Assembly (NCBI GenBank): GCA_003150235.1
Contig: QAMW01000003.1
Coordinates: 124,001 to 188,000, forward strand
Direction: 5' to 3'
DNA: 64,000 bases
Origin: Bacteroidales bacterium
Lineage (GTDB): Bacteria > Bacteroidota > Bacteroidia > Bacteroidales > Muribaculaceae
How positions within the stretch are numbered: the stretch's first letter is position 1; each line of letters opens with the position of its first letter. The notes under the pieces are model-generated. The model saw nothing but the letters and a program-made list of their open reading frames with translations, was not told the DNA's origin and ran no database searches. Below, in pieces: positions 31,917-41,244 of the stretch. Made by a program: the position numbers and the translations under genes.

Positions 31917-33590
31917 TTAATACCAGCCTTCGTTCTGTTTAAGGACACCATTGGACAGCGTTATCTGATCCTGGGGAATCTGGTTGAGACCCTTGGTCTT
32001 GATAATTTTGTCTTTGTTGTAAGTCACAGTACCGGCAACACCACCGTTAAGCACATTGCCTCCGGTAGCAGCTACAGCGTCGGCGAGAACCTGCACACCC
32101 TGGCGGAGGAGGTCCCAGTAACGGATGCCCTCGAAAGCAAGCTCGCGAGCACGCTCATCCATGATATTCTGCTGAGTGAGGGCGAGAGCGGGGAGACCTG
32201 CGCGGCTGCGCACGGCATTGAGATGATTGGCACCCTGTGCCGAACCAAGCTCTGCAGCCATGAGAAGCACGTCGGCGTAGCGCATGAGCACCCAAGGCTG
32301 AGCGTTACACTCCTGGAAGCCTTGTGTACCTGTGGGGTTGGTAGCGGGAAGCCCGTTGCCGAATACGAGGGGAGTATATTTCTTGACGGTGTAACCGGTG
32401 TATTCGCGCCAGTCGTTGACAGAAGTCTGCCATCCGTCGATCTTCACGCAGCCTTCAGCCTCGAGGTCGATGACCGAAGCGGTGTAGCGGGGGTCGCCGC
32501 TGAGATACTTGTCAAGGAAAGCAGGAGTGATGTTGCAAGCGCCCCATCCTTTGCCGTAACCCTTATCGGTGTCGTTGAGGCTACGCATACCCATCATTAC
32601 GAGCCAGCGGTTAGAGTCGTTGTTGCCGTTATAGTCCTGAGTCGGGGTGAAGTTCTGGGCAAGAATCACCTCAGAGTTGGCGTCGCCGGCATAGGTAGAA
32701 GTCTCAGCCCATCCAAGTTCGCCGGGTATCGGGTCGAGAGAAGCGGCAGGCCAGAGATTCTTGAAGTTGGAAACAAGCGAGTAGTTGCCGCTTGCAATCA
32801 CATCTTCCACAGCTGCGAGAGCCTCAGCCTTAGTGCAGGCACCGGTAGTCTCGCCAGCCTCGTTGGTGAAACCGGGGTCTTTTCCGTAGTAACCGCTATA
32901 GAATAAGTACACGCGCGCAAGCATAGCCTCGGCGGCATACTTTGTGATACGGCCGAAATTGTCGGTGCCGAGATTAGCGTTAGCCGGGATATTGGCGATT
33001 GCATACTTGAGGTCGTCGACAATGAGGGCATATACCTCGGCGGGGTCAGCCTGTGCACGGTTTTCCTGAGAAGGAGCAGTGAACAAGGGAATGTTGCCCC
33101 ACATACGCACCATGTCAAAGTACAGGATGGCGCGGAGAGCATGAGCCTCGCCCATATATAGACCTTCGTTGGCGGGATTGCTCCACACATAGGAGTGGGT
33201 TAGCATCTCATTGCAACGATAGACGGCGGCGTAATATACCTTCCAGTTGGTAGAGAAATACTGGAGGTCGGAAGGAGACTGTGCGGGGTCAAACTGGTCG
33301 AGCATCTGGAATCCGCGACCATCGCCATTACCGGTAGAACCGTAACACTCATCGCTCATGACTGTAGCCTGGAGGTATATATTGGCGCTTCCGGGATTGG
33401 AAGAAATCTGACGCCATCCGTCGTAGCAGCCGATAAGGGCGCGCCAGGCGTCGCCTTCGGTGCGATAGAAGTTGCCGGTGGTGGACTCTGTCTTTGACGA
33501 GACGTCAAGGAAGCTTTCGGAGCAAGCCCCGAGGCTGAGCGCTGTAATCACCACTCCGGCGGTCAATATGTTGGATTTGAATCTTTTCAT
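31917..33590 (-). CDS. susD: SusD/RagB-family glycan-binding lipoprotein
   Basis: A 557-residue lipoprotein (lipobox LGAC, Cys about 23). The SusD fold is visible: CSESFLDVSSKTESTTGNFYRTEGDAWRALIGCYDGW, helical TPR-like segments with MGEAHALRAILYFDMVRMWGNIPLFT, and the C-terminal RYADVLLMAAELG, HLNAVRSRAGLPAL, DERARELAFEGIRYWDLLRQG. SusD caps its SusC partner and hands it oligosaccharides. susC lies 30 bp upstream on the same strand. Confidence 0.95.
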   Translation of the reverse strand: MKRFKSNILTAGVVITALSLGACSESFLDVSSKTESTTGNFYRTEGDAWRALIGCYDGWRQISSNPGSANIYLQATVMSDECYGSTGNGDGRGFQMLDQFDPAQSPSDLQYFSTNWKVYYAAVYRCNEMLTHSYVWSNPANEGLYMGEAHALRAILYFDMVRMWGNIPLFTAPSQENRAQADPAEVYALIVDDLKYAIANIPANANLGTDNFGRITKYAAEAMLARVYLFYSGYYGKDPGFTNEAGETTGACTKAEALAAVEDVIASGNYSLVSNFKNLWPAASLDPIPGELGWAETSTYAGDANSEVILAQNFTPTQDYNGNNDSNRWLVMMGMRSLNDTDKGYGKGWGACNITPAFLDKYLSGDPRYTASVIDLEAEGCVKIDGWQTSVNDWREYTGYTVKKYTPLVFGNGLPATNPTGTQGFQECNAQPWVLMRYADVLLMAAELGSAQGANHLNAVRSRAGLPALALTQQNIMDERARELAFEGIRYWDLLRQGVQVLADAVAATGGNVLNGGVAGTVTYNKDKIIKTKGLNQIPQDQITLSNGVLKQNEGWY

Positions 33591-33620
33591 TGTATATTCA
33601 AAGTTTTGTAGTTTTCAATC

Positions 33621-36600
33621 TTAGAAAGCAAGGTTAACACCAATCAAGAATGTGCGGGGACGCGGGTAGTAACCGAGGTCGACACCCGATACCCAGCTCT
33701 GAGTACCGTAACCGATTTCGGGGTCCATACCGTCGTACTTGGTGAAAGTAAGAAGGTTCTGAGCCTGGAAATAGAGGCGGCACTGGCTGCACCATTTTTG
33801 GTTCATGAGCGGAGCGAAGTCGTAGCCGAGGGTGACGTTGCTGATGCGGAGGAAGTCGCCGTCCTGGAGATAGAGGTCGCTGAACTGCCAGTTGATGTTG
33901 GTGTTGGTGACACGCGGAATCTTGTTGGAAGTGCCTTCACCTGTCCAGCGGTCGAGGATGCGGGTAGTGTAGTTGGCTTTCTGGTTAACCTGGTTACGGT
34001 AGCTCTGCACGAGCTTGTTGCCGGCAACACCTGTAGCCACGATGCCGAGGTCGAAGTTTTTCCAATAGAGGTTGATATTGAAGCCGTAGGTGAACTTGGG
34101 CATACCGTTGCCGAGGTTGACCTTATCGTTTGAGTCGATGATACCGTCGTGGTTGACATCTACATATATAACATCACCGGGCTTGGGAGATTCCTGAAGG
34201 ATACCGTTGCCGGCAGCCACCCAGTCGTCAATCTGCTTCTCGTTCTGGAAAATACCGGCTGTCTGATAGCCCCAGAAGTAACCGATGGGCTGACCGTTTT
34301 CGGCGCGGTAGAATTCCTGAGAGTTGTCGTAGAGTTCGTTGGAGTTACCGTGGATGATACCGTCTTCGGTGGGGATTGAGCCTACCCTGTTCTTGTTCCA
34401 TGCGCCGTTGACGCCTACGCTGTAGGAGAAGTCGTTGCCGATTACGTCGTTCCAGGTGATGTTGAACTCGACACCGGTGTTTTTCACGCTACCGCCGTTG
34501 ATGAATGGAGCGTCGGTACCGGCGGTTGCAAGCACGGGAGCCACAACGAGCCAGTCTTTAGTATTCTTCATGTAGAAGTCGAAGTTGACGGCAAGACGGT
34601 TGTTGAATAGACGTGCGTCGAAACCGAAGTCGGTCTGTTCGGAAGTTTCCCAAGAGAGGTCGTAGTTGCCGAGACGGCTGGGGTAAGCACCCCAGTTGGT
34701 GCCAAGCACTGTGTCGTAGCCTGTGTTGTAGACACCGTTAGGTCCGAGATACTGACCGAAGAAGTAGTGAGTGTTCTGGGTCTTGATAGGAGCGAGGAAC
34801 TGGTAGGGGTTGATGTCCTGATTACCTACGCGACCCCAGCTTGCACGAATCTTGAGGAAGTCAAGCCAGCCGCGTGTAGCTTCCATGAATGACTCGCTTG
34901 AGATGTTCCAACCTGCGGAAACAGAGGGGAACCAACCGAAACGGTGACCGCGGGCGAAGTTGGAAGAACCGTCGCAGCGGAGAGTGAGGTTGATCATGTA
35001 TTTTTCAGCCCAGTTCCATCCGAGACGTCCGAAGTAGCTGACACGGCGTTTCTCATCCTTGGGATATCCGGAAGCACCGAGACCGTCGCCGGCAGAAGCA
35101 GCGGTACCGTTGCTGATCCAGGCATAGGGCCAAGTGTCGAAGCCTTCCTTGAGGTAAGCCTGGTTGGCGCCGAGGTAAGTTCCGGAGTAACGGTTAGCTT
35201 CCATACCGATGAGGGCGTTGAAAGCGTGGTCCTTGATGGTCCAGTCGTAAGAAGCGGTGTTGGTCCATGTCATGTCGAGGTCATGATTCATGTTCTGCGA
35301 CACGCGGGTCTGCGAGAGGTTCTGGCTGTAGGGCGAGAACTGATAGAGGGGCGTGAAGCTGCGGTATTCCGAAGAAGAGTAGTTGACACCATATACAGTG
35401 CGTATGCGCAGATTCTTGATAGGCTCTACCTGGGCATACACGTTAGCAGAAAAGCGAGCCACCTTGTTACGGTTGTTGGTGTTGGTCATCATTGCGCCGT
35501 AGGGGTTGCCTTCGTTGGCATACCAGTCAGAGTCAGATGTGTCGTTGAAGGGAGAGCCGAACTTGCCGTTGTCGCTGTAGACGGGAGCAAGCGGAGTCAT
35601 GTCAAACGCACCGCGGAGTGAGTTGTTGTACTGGTTTCCGACACCGATGCCGACGCTCTTCACATAAGAGAATGAAGCCTGCTCGCCCACGGTGATGATG
35701 CCGTCGAATAGCTTGTGGTCGGAGTTGATACGGAAGTTGTAGCGTGAATAGTTGGACACGTCCTTGCCGCCCACGATACCTTCCTGGTCGATATAGCCGA
35801 GAGAAAGAGCATAGGTAGAAGTAGCCGAGCCGCCGCTCACGCCGAGGTTGTAGCTCTGTGTGATGGCGTTGTCCTTGAACATTGTGTCGATCCAGTCGGT
35901 GTCGATGACGCTTGTTGGCTGACCGTCGGCGTTATAGTTCCAGATGCTCTTGAAGCTGCCCCAGTCGTAGGGAGCGGCACCGGAGTTGAGCATTGACTCA
36001 TCCTGGATAGTCATGTATTCGTAAGCGTTGAGCATATCCATCTTCTTGGCTGCGCTCTGCCATCCGAAATATCCGTCGAAAGTGACTTTTGCGCGACCTT
36101 CCTTACCCTGCTTTGTTGTAACGAGAACAACACCGTTTGCAGCCTGCGCACCGTAGATGGCTGCGGAAGCGGCATCCTTGAGTACGTCGATTGACTCGAT
36201 ATCGGCGGGGTTGATAGTGTTGATGTCGCCGGGCATACCGTCAATAAGGTATAGAGGGCTTGAGTTGCCGGTGGTACCGAGACCGCGGACAGTCACCTTC
36301 ATGCCTTCACCGGGCTGACCGGAGCTTGAAGCGATATTCACACCGGGAAGCTGGCCCTGCATAGCCTGCAGCGGGCTTGTGGTGTTCATCTTGGCGATGT
36401 CGTCGCCCTTGATCTGTGCGGTTGCACCGGTGACGAGCTTTTTCTTCTGTACGCCGTAACCGATCACCACCACTTCGTCAAGCACCTCGGAGTTCTCGGT
36501 CAAAGCCACGTCGATGCGTGGACCGGTGACTGTAATCTCGCGCTGAGTCATTCCGACATAAGAGAAAACGAGAGTCTGGCCGGTTTCCGCCTTGATAGAG

Positions 36601-36803
36601 TAATTGCCGTCAATGTCGGTGCTGGTACCTGCGGCGGTACCCTTAACCTGCACTGTCACACCGATGAGAGGTTCACCGTCGGATGCAGAAGTCACCGTAC
36701 CGGTCACTGTCAGGGGTGTCGGCGCAATGAAGCCGACACTTGTCAACAGGCACAGTGTCACCAATGCAGCCCGGAAGAATCGTGACTTCCGGCAATGTTC
36801 CAT
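33621..36803 (-). CDS. susC: SusC/RagA-family TonB-dependent transporter
   Basis: A 1060-residue outer-membrane transporter. Signal peptide (MEHCRKSRFFRAALVTLCLLTSVGFIA) then a carboxypeptidase D-like domain (about 30-110; VTGTVTSASDGEPLIGVTVQVKGTAAGTSTDIDGNYSI), the SusC signature EVLDEVVVIGYGVQKKKLVTGA, plug (PLQAMQGQLPGVNI, IESIDVLKDAASAAIYGAQAANGVVLVTTKQG) and a 22-stranded barrel ending in a terminal Phe (YPRPRTFLIGVNLAF). It imports oligosaccharides into the periplasm using TonB energy. First gene of the minus-strand half of the locus; divergent from the sensor gene. Confidence 0.97.
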   Translation of the reverse strand: MEHCRKSRFFRAALVTLCLLTSVGFIAPTPLTVTGTVTSASDGEPLIGVTVQVKGTAAGTSTDIDGNYSIKAETGQTLVFSYVGMTQREITVTGPRIDVALTENSEVLDEVVVIGYGVQKKKLVTGATAQIKGDDIAKMNTTSPLQAMQGQLPGVNIASSSGQPGEGMKVTVRGLGTTGNSSPLYLIDGMPGDINTINPADIESIDVLKDAASAAIYGAQAANGVVLVTTKQGKEGRAKVTFDGYFGWQSAAKKMDMLNAYEYMTIQDESMLNSGAAPYDWGSFKSIWNYNADGQPTSVIDTDWIDTMFKDNAITQSYNLGVSGGSATSTYALSLGYIDQEGIVGGKDVSNYSRYNFRINSDHKLFDGIITVGEQASFSYVKSVGIGVGNQYNNSLRGAFDMTPLAPVYSDNGKFGSPFNDTSDSDWYANEGNPYGAMMTNTNNRNKVARFSANVYAQVEPIKNLRIRTVYGVNYSSSEYRSFTPLYQFSPYSQNLSQTRVSQNMNHDLDMTWTNTASYDWTIKDHAFNALIGMEANRYSGTYLGANQAYLKEGFDTWPYAWISNGTAASAGDGLGASGYPKDEKRRVSYFGRLGWNWAEKYMINLTLRCDGSSNFARGHRFGWFPSVSAGWNISSESFMEATRGWLDFLKIRASWGRVGNQDINPYQFLAPIKTQNTHYFFGQYLGPNGVYNTGYDTVLGTNWGAYPSRLGNYDLSWETSEQTDFGFDARLFNNRLAVNFDFYMKNTKDWLVVAPVLATAGTDAPFINGGSVKNTGVEFNITWNDVIGNDFSYSVGVNGAWNKNRVGSIPTEDGIIHGNSNELYDNSQEFYRAENGQPIGYFWGYQTAGIFQNEKQIDDWVAAGNGILQESPKPGDVIYVDVNHDGIIDSNDKVNLGNGMPKFTYGFNINLYWKNFDLGIVATGVAGNKLVQSYRNQVNQKANYTTRILDRWTGEGTSNKIPRVTNTNINWQFSDLYLQDGDFLRISNVTLGYDFAPLMNQKWCSQCRLYFQAQNLLTFTKYDGMDPEIGYGTQSWVSGVDLGYYPRPRTFLIGVNLAF

Positions 36804-37122
36804 TAGTTTTTTTTCCCATTGAAAAATGAATTAAAGTGTTAGAATTAAAGTTTGTTTTAGGTTTGACTTATTCAGACTTAAAAAAGGCTAAATTTCTCGA
36901 ACGTAAAAGTAGATTAAATCCTATTAACTTACTTTATGAAATGTGTCGTGAATGGGTACAATTACTCACGCGAGAGGGTTAAAATGTTACGTTAAGATGT
37001 ATAAAATGTTTACTTAACATTAAAATGTGTTATATAGCATAGTTTTAACAGTGCAAAAATTGCGAAAATAACGCTACTTTTGGGTAAAATAATATCTGAC
37101 ATAGCACAGCTTTGTAAAATTT
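36804..37122. promoter_or_regulatory. Divergent control region of the glycan locus
   Basis: The 319-bp gap between susC and the hybrid sensor holds a cluster of aaaatgt-type boxes (36981, 36994 with one change, 37003, 37022) and an aacattaaaatgtgtt partial palindrome at 37015-37030, candidates for the sensor's AraC-type domain. TACTTTTG at 37075-37082 is a likely -7 element for the sensor gene. No clear -7 box for susC was found. Confidence 0.4.
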
Positions 37123-40100
37123 ATGAAAATTCGTGAGTTATTAACATTTCTACTGCTTGCCCTTATAACTGATGCCTACGGCGCAAGTCTGCGCTTCAAA
37201 CATATCGAAGCCACCGACGGACTGTCGGACAACAAAATCAACACGATTCTGAAGGACCGCGACGGATTTGTGTGGATAGCCACCGTGTCGGGTCTGAACC
37301 GTTATGACGGCTACAATATAAAGATATACCGCAACGACCCCGCCGACTCAACCTCCATCACCGACAACTATGTCGACGACATAGTGCAGGGAGCCGACGG
37401 AAGGTTGTGGGTGAACGCCGGGAGCCGATATATAATGTATGACCCCGAGACCGACACATTTGACAACCACCCTGAACGGCTCCTTGCCACCTATGGTATT
37501 AAGGGACAGCCCACCAAGATAGTGGCTGACAACAAGGGGGAATGGATATATGTCAGGGAAGAGGGGCTTTTCCGTCATGCGGGTGCCAAGACCATGAAAC
37601 TCGAGGGCATCGCGTCGGGTAACCGTGAAGTGACCGATATATGTCCCCTCAACGACAGCATCCACACGGCGATAATCGACAACTTCGGCGCGATAACCAT
37701 CATCGACACCGCGGGAAAGGTGACACGCCGCGACGAGACGATTGTGTCGGCGGCAAAGGGCGCCACACAATTCTGGCTCTTCGCTGACCGCGAAGGGCTT
37801 CTATGGGTTTACGGAAATACCGGAGTGTGGGTCCTTGACACGCACTCCGGAGGATGGATCCATCCTCCGCTGCCCGAGGGCATCCAGGGGGCGACAATCC
37901 GCGCTATCGCGCAGGATGACACCGGAAGGACATGGATCGGGCTTGACAACGAGGGAGTCGCGGTCATCGACAAAAGCGGAGGCGTGATGAGACTTGTCAA
38001 CAACCCCAACGACATCTATTCGCTCGGCAACAACTCGGTGACATCGCTTCTCGCCGACAACAAGGGCACAATGTGGGTCGGCACCCAGAAGAAAGGCGTG
38101 TCGGTCTACAATGACAGCGAGTTTAAGTTTGACCTTGAGGCGATGCCCGATGTCAACTGCGTCGTGGAGGCGTCGCAACCCGGACAATACTGGATAGGCA
38201 CCGACACCAACGGGCTTATGCTATGGGACCGCAAGACCGGGTCGCTCACCCCGGTCAACGACCCCACAGAAGGTACACGTCCCCATGCCATCGCCACAAT
38301 CCTGAAAGCCCGCGACGGCTCGCTCTGGATTGGCACTTTCAACAACGGTCTGGTACATTATACCAACGGACGGTTCATCCATTACAACAGCGCAGACGGA
38401 CTACCCAACAATAATGTGTGGGCGATAATCGAGAACAACGACGGCACCCTCTGGACCGGTACTCTCGGCGGCGGTCTCGCGCTCATGAATCCGGCGACAC
38501 GCACTTCGGTCACCTACAACACCGAAAACAGCGAGCTTCCCTCCGACTATGTGATGACAATGAACCGCGGAGGCGACGGGAAACTCTATATCGGCACCTC
38601 CAACGGACTTGCCACCCTTGACCCCGTAACCAATAAGATTGTCGCCGTCAACGGCACACGCGACAACGGCACACAACTCGAGAAGAGGGCGATAGGACAG
38701 CTCTTCACCGACAGCCGCGGGCTGCTCTGGATAGGAACCCGCGACGGGCTCTGCGTCTATGACCTGAAGCATGACCGCATTTATGAAGTGCCCCTGCTCC
38801 CCGACCTCTCTCGCCCCTTTATCCTGGGCATGACCGAAGACTCGGCGCGCAACCTCTGGATAGGGGTCGACGGCAGTATAATAAACGTGACGGTAGCCCC
38901 CGACATAAACAATTCAGGCTACAGTTTCACGCCCCACGTGTATTCGGGCAAAGACGGGCTGCAGAACAGCACATTCAATCAGCGGTCGATGGCGATGCTC
39001 GACAACGGCGACATCGTGGTAGGCGGGCTATACGGACTGAACCGCGTATCACCGGGCAGCATACGCTACAACCTGTCACGTCCCAAGGTCATCTTCACCG
39101 ACCTTGTGCTCCAGGGTGGCGAGCCGGTGAAGCCGGGAAAAGAATATGACGGTCATGTGATACTCACCAAGACACTCAACCACACATCCAAAGTCACCCT
39201 TACCTACCGCCAGAACAGCTTCAACATATATTTCGCCACCGACAACTATATACTGCCGGAGCACACCACATATTATTATAAGCTCGAGGGCTTCCGCGAC
39301 GAGTGGCTCGAATGTCCCGCCGGGATGCATCATGTCACCTACACCAACCTCAGCCCCGGCAATTACCGGCTGCTGATAAAGGCAGTCAACAGCGACGGCG
39401 TGGAAGGCGACTCGGAGCGGTCGCTCGACATCGTGATCACCCCGCCGATATGGGCGACAGTCTGGGCTAAGATTATCTACGTGATTCTTGCCATAGCCCT
39501 TGTAACCCTTCTCTTCATAGGGCTGAAGCACCACGAGCACAAGCGCTACATAAAGCGCCAGCAAGAGGAGTCGGCGCGCAAGCAGGAGGAGCTGAACCAG
39601 ATGAAATTCAAGTTTTACACCAACGTGAGCCATGAGTTGCGCACTCCCTTGACCCTCATTCTCTCCCCGCTCGAATCAATGATGCGCGACAATAACGACG
39701 AGCGCACGGCAAAACGCCTCAACACCATGCATGCCAATGCATCCCGTCTGCTTTATCTCGTCAACCAGCTCCTCGATTTCCGTAAAAACGAGGTTGCAGG
39801 ACTCACGTTCAACGGGTCCACGGGCGACGTGATAAGTTTCCTCCGGTCAGCCTTCAACTCCTTTGCCGACGAAGCGGAGAAAAGAGGTATCGACATGGAA
39901 TTTCACGCCAATGCCGAACGGCTCGAAATGCTCTTCGACGCCGACAAGCTCGGCAAGGTGATAGTCAACCTGCTCTCCAACGCCATGAAGTTCACCCCCT
40001 CCGGCGGCAAGATAGATGTCGACATCCAGGTCGTAGGTCAGATGCTGAGGATACGTGTCATCGACACCGGCTGCGGAGTGCCCGACGATGAAAAGACCCA

Positions 40101-41106
40101 TGTATTCGAGCGTTTTTACCAGGGAGCCAACAACAAGGGCGGAGAAAGCGGCTCAGGCATAGGACTGAGCCTTGTGAAAGAATACATAAGGCTTCACGAA
40201 GGCGATGTATGGGTGCAGGACACCCCCGGCGGAGGCGCCACATTCAGCATAGACATCCCCGTGAAAACGGGAGTCGCCGCTCAAGCGACATCGATACCCC
40301 AGCCTGACACCGAACAGCTTCCCGCCTCCACCGGCACCGATGCTGCCTCACAGCACCCTACTGCACTCCTGGTCGACGACAACCACGACCTTCTCGAGTT
40401 CATGCGCGACGAGCTCAGCCCGGAGTTTAACATACTCACCGCCTCCGACGGCACAGAAGCGCTTAAAACACTTGCCGAGCGGAAGGTCGACATCATAGTC
40501 ACCGACCTCATGATGCCCCGTATGGACGGCATCGAACTGTGCCGGCGGTTGAAAACCGACCCGAAAACCATCAACATCCCGGTAATCGTGGTCACTGCGA
40601 AACAGGATGTGAGATCGGTGGTAGAGGGGCTTACCGTCGGAGCCGACGACTATGTGACCAAGCCGTTCAACAACGAGGTACTCCGGCTCAGGATGAAACG
40701 CCTTGTCGACCTTCGCCGCAAGGGAGCGACGCGCACCCCGCTGATGCCCGACCCTGAACAGGTTAAAATCACGTCGCTCGATGAAAAGCTTATCGAGCGC
40801 GCCGTTAAATATGTCGAGGACAACATCTCGCGCAGCGACCTCTCGGTAGAGGAACTGAGCAAGGCACTCGGCATGAGCCGTGTACACCTGTATAAAAAGA
40901 TACTCCATATCACCGGCAAGACCCCTATAGAGTTCATACGCATACTGCGTCTCAAGCGCGCCACGCAATATCTGCGAGAGAGTCAGCTCAATGTGTCGGA
41001 AATAGCCTATCAGTTAGGTTTCAACAATCCGAAATATTTCAGCAAATATTTCCAGGAAGAGTTCGGCATATCACCGTCGGAATATCAGAAACGCGAAGGC
41101 ATATAA
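37123..41106 (+). CDS. Hybrid two-component sensor-regulator (HTCS)
   Basis: A 1327-residue single-protein two-component system. Signal peptide, then a periplasmic sensor of two seven-bladed propellers (about 22-690; repeats like GFVWIATVSGLNRYDGYN and LLWIGTRDGLCVYD) and a Y_Y_Y domain (about 690-772). A TM segment lies at about 779-801. The kinase has H837 in FYTNVSHELRTPLTLIL and an ATPase with NLLSNAMKFTPSGGK and GSGIGLSLVKEY. The receiver has D1128 (VTDLMMPRMDG) and an AraC-type HTH spans about 1225-1327. Binding of an oligosaccharide in the periplasm would switch on the divergent susC unit and probably the GH31 gene. Confidence 0.96.
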   Translation: MKIRELLTFLLLALITDAYGASLRFKHIEATDGLSDNKINTILKDRDGFVWIATVSGLNRYDGYNIKIYRNDPADSTSITDNYVDDIVQGADGRLWVNAGSRYIMYDPETDTFDNHPERLLATYGIKGQPTKIVADNKGEWIYVREEGLFRHAGAKTMKLEGIASGNREVTDICPLNDSIHTAIIDNFGAITIIDTAGKVTRRDETIVSAAKGATQFWLFADREGLLWVYGNTGVWVLDTHSGGWIHPPLPEGIQGATIRAIAQDDTGRTWIGLDNEGVAVIDKSGGVMRLVNNPNDIYSLGNNSVTSLLADNKGTMWVGTQKKGVSVYNDSEFKFDLEAMPDVNCVVEASQPGQYWIGTDTNGLMLWDRKTGSLTPVNDPTEGTRPHAIATILKARDGSLWIGTFNNGLVHYTNGRFIHYNSADGLPNNNVWAIIENNDGTLWTGTLGGGLALMNPATRTSVTYNTENSELPSDYVMTMNRGGDGKLYIGTSNGLATLDPVTNKIVAVNGTRDNGTQLEKRAIGQLFTDSRGLLWIGTRDGLCVYDLKHDRIYEVPLLPDLSRPFILGMTEDSARNLWIGVDGSIINVTVAPDINNSGYSFTPHVYSGKDGLQNSTFNQRSMAMLDNGDIVVGGLYGLNRVSPGSIRYNLSRPKVIFTDLVLQGGEPVKPGKEYDGHVILTKTLNHTSKVTLTYRQNSFNIYFATDNYILPEHTTYYYKLEGFRDEWLECPAGMHHVTYTNLSPGNYRLLIKAVNSDGVEGDSERSLDIVITPPIWATVWAKIIYVILAIALVTLLFIGLKHHEHKRYIKRQQEESARKQEELNQMKFKFYTNVSHELRTPLTLILSPLESMMRDNNDERTAKRLNTMHANASRLLYLVNQLLDFRKNEVAGLTFNGSTGDVISFLRSAFNSFADEAEKRGIDMEFHANAERLEMLFDADKLGKVIVNLLSNAMKFTPSGGKIDVDIQVVGQMLRIRVIDTGCGVPDDEKTHVFERFYQGANNKGGESGSGIGLSLVKEYIRLHEGDVWVQDTPGGGATFSIDIPVKTGVAAQATSIPQPDTEQLPASTGTDAASQHPTALLVDDNHDLLEFMRDELSPEFNILTASDGTEALKTLAERKVDIIVTDLMMPRMDGIELCRRLKTDPKTINIPVIVVTAKQDVRSVVEGLTVGADDYVTKPFNNEVLRLRMKRLVDLRRKGATRTPLMPDPEQVKITSLDEKLIERAVKYVEDNISRSDLSVEELSKALGMSRVHLYKKILHITGKTPIEFIRILRLKRATQYLRESQLNVSEIAYQLGFNNPKYFSKYFQEEFGISPSEYQKREGI

Positions 41107-41203
41107 CATTTTGTACCCATAGGCAAAACAATTTCAGCGCCGCAAAATCATTTTTTACGCCAACAATCAACATAATAGCCACGTATCACCAGCCGACGAT
41201 GCG

Positions 41204-41212
41204 TAACTTTGT
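41204..41212 (+). promoter_or_regulatory. -7 element of the GH31 gene
   Basis: TAACTTTGT lies 33 bases before the GH31 ATG. There is no good TTG at the expected distance, which fits an activator-dependent promoter. Confidence 0.4.
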
Positions 41213-41244
41213 AATGATAAAACCAAAGTCACAAACCAATAAAT

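Noticed and set aside
34944..35621. Long plus-strand frame of 225 codons inside susC
   Set aside because: Lies fully antisense to a clear transporter gene; composition follows the codon bias of the opposite strand and shows no domain.
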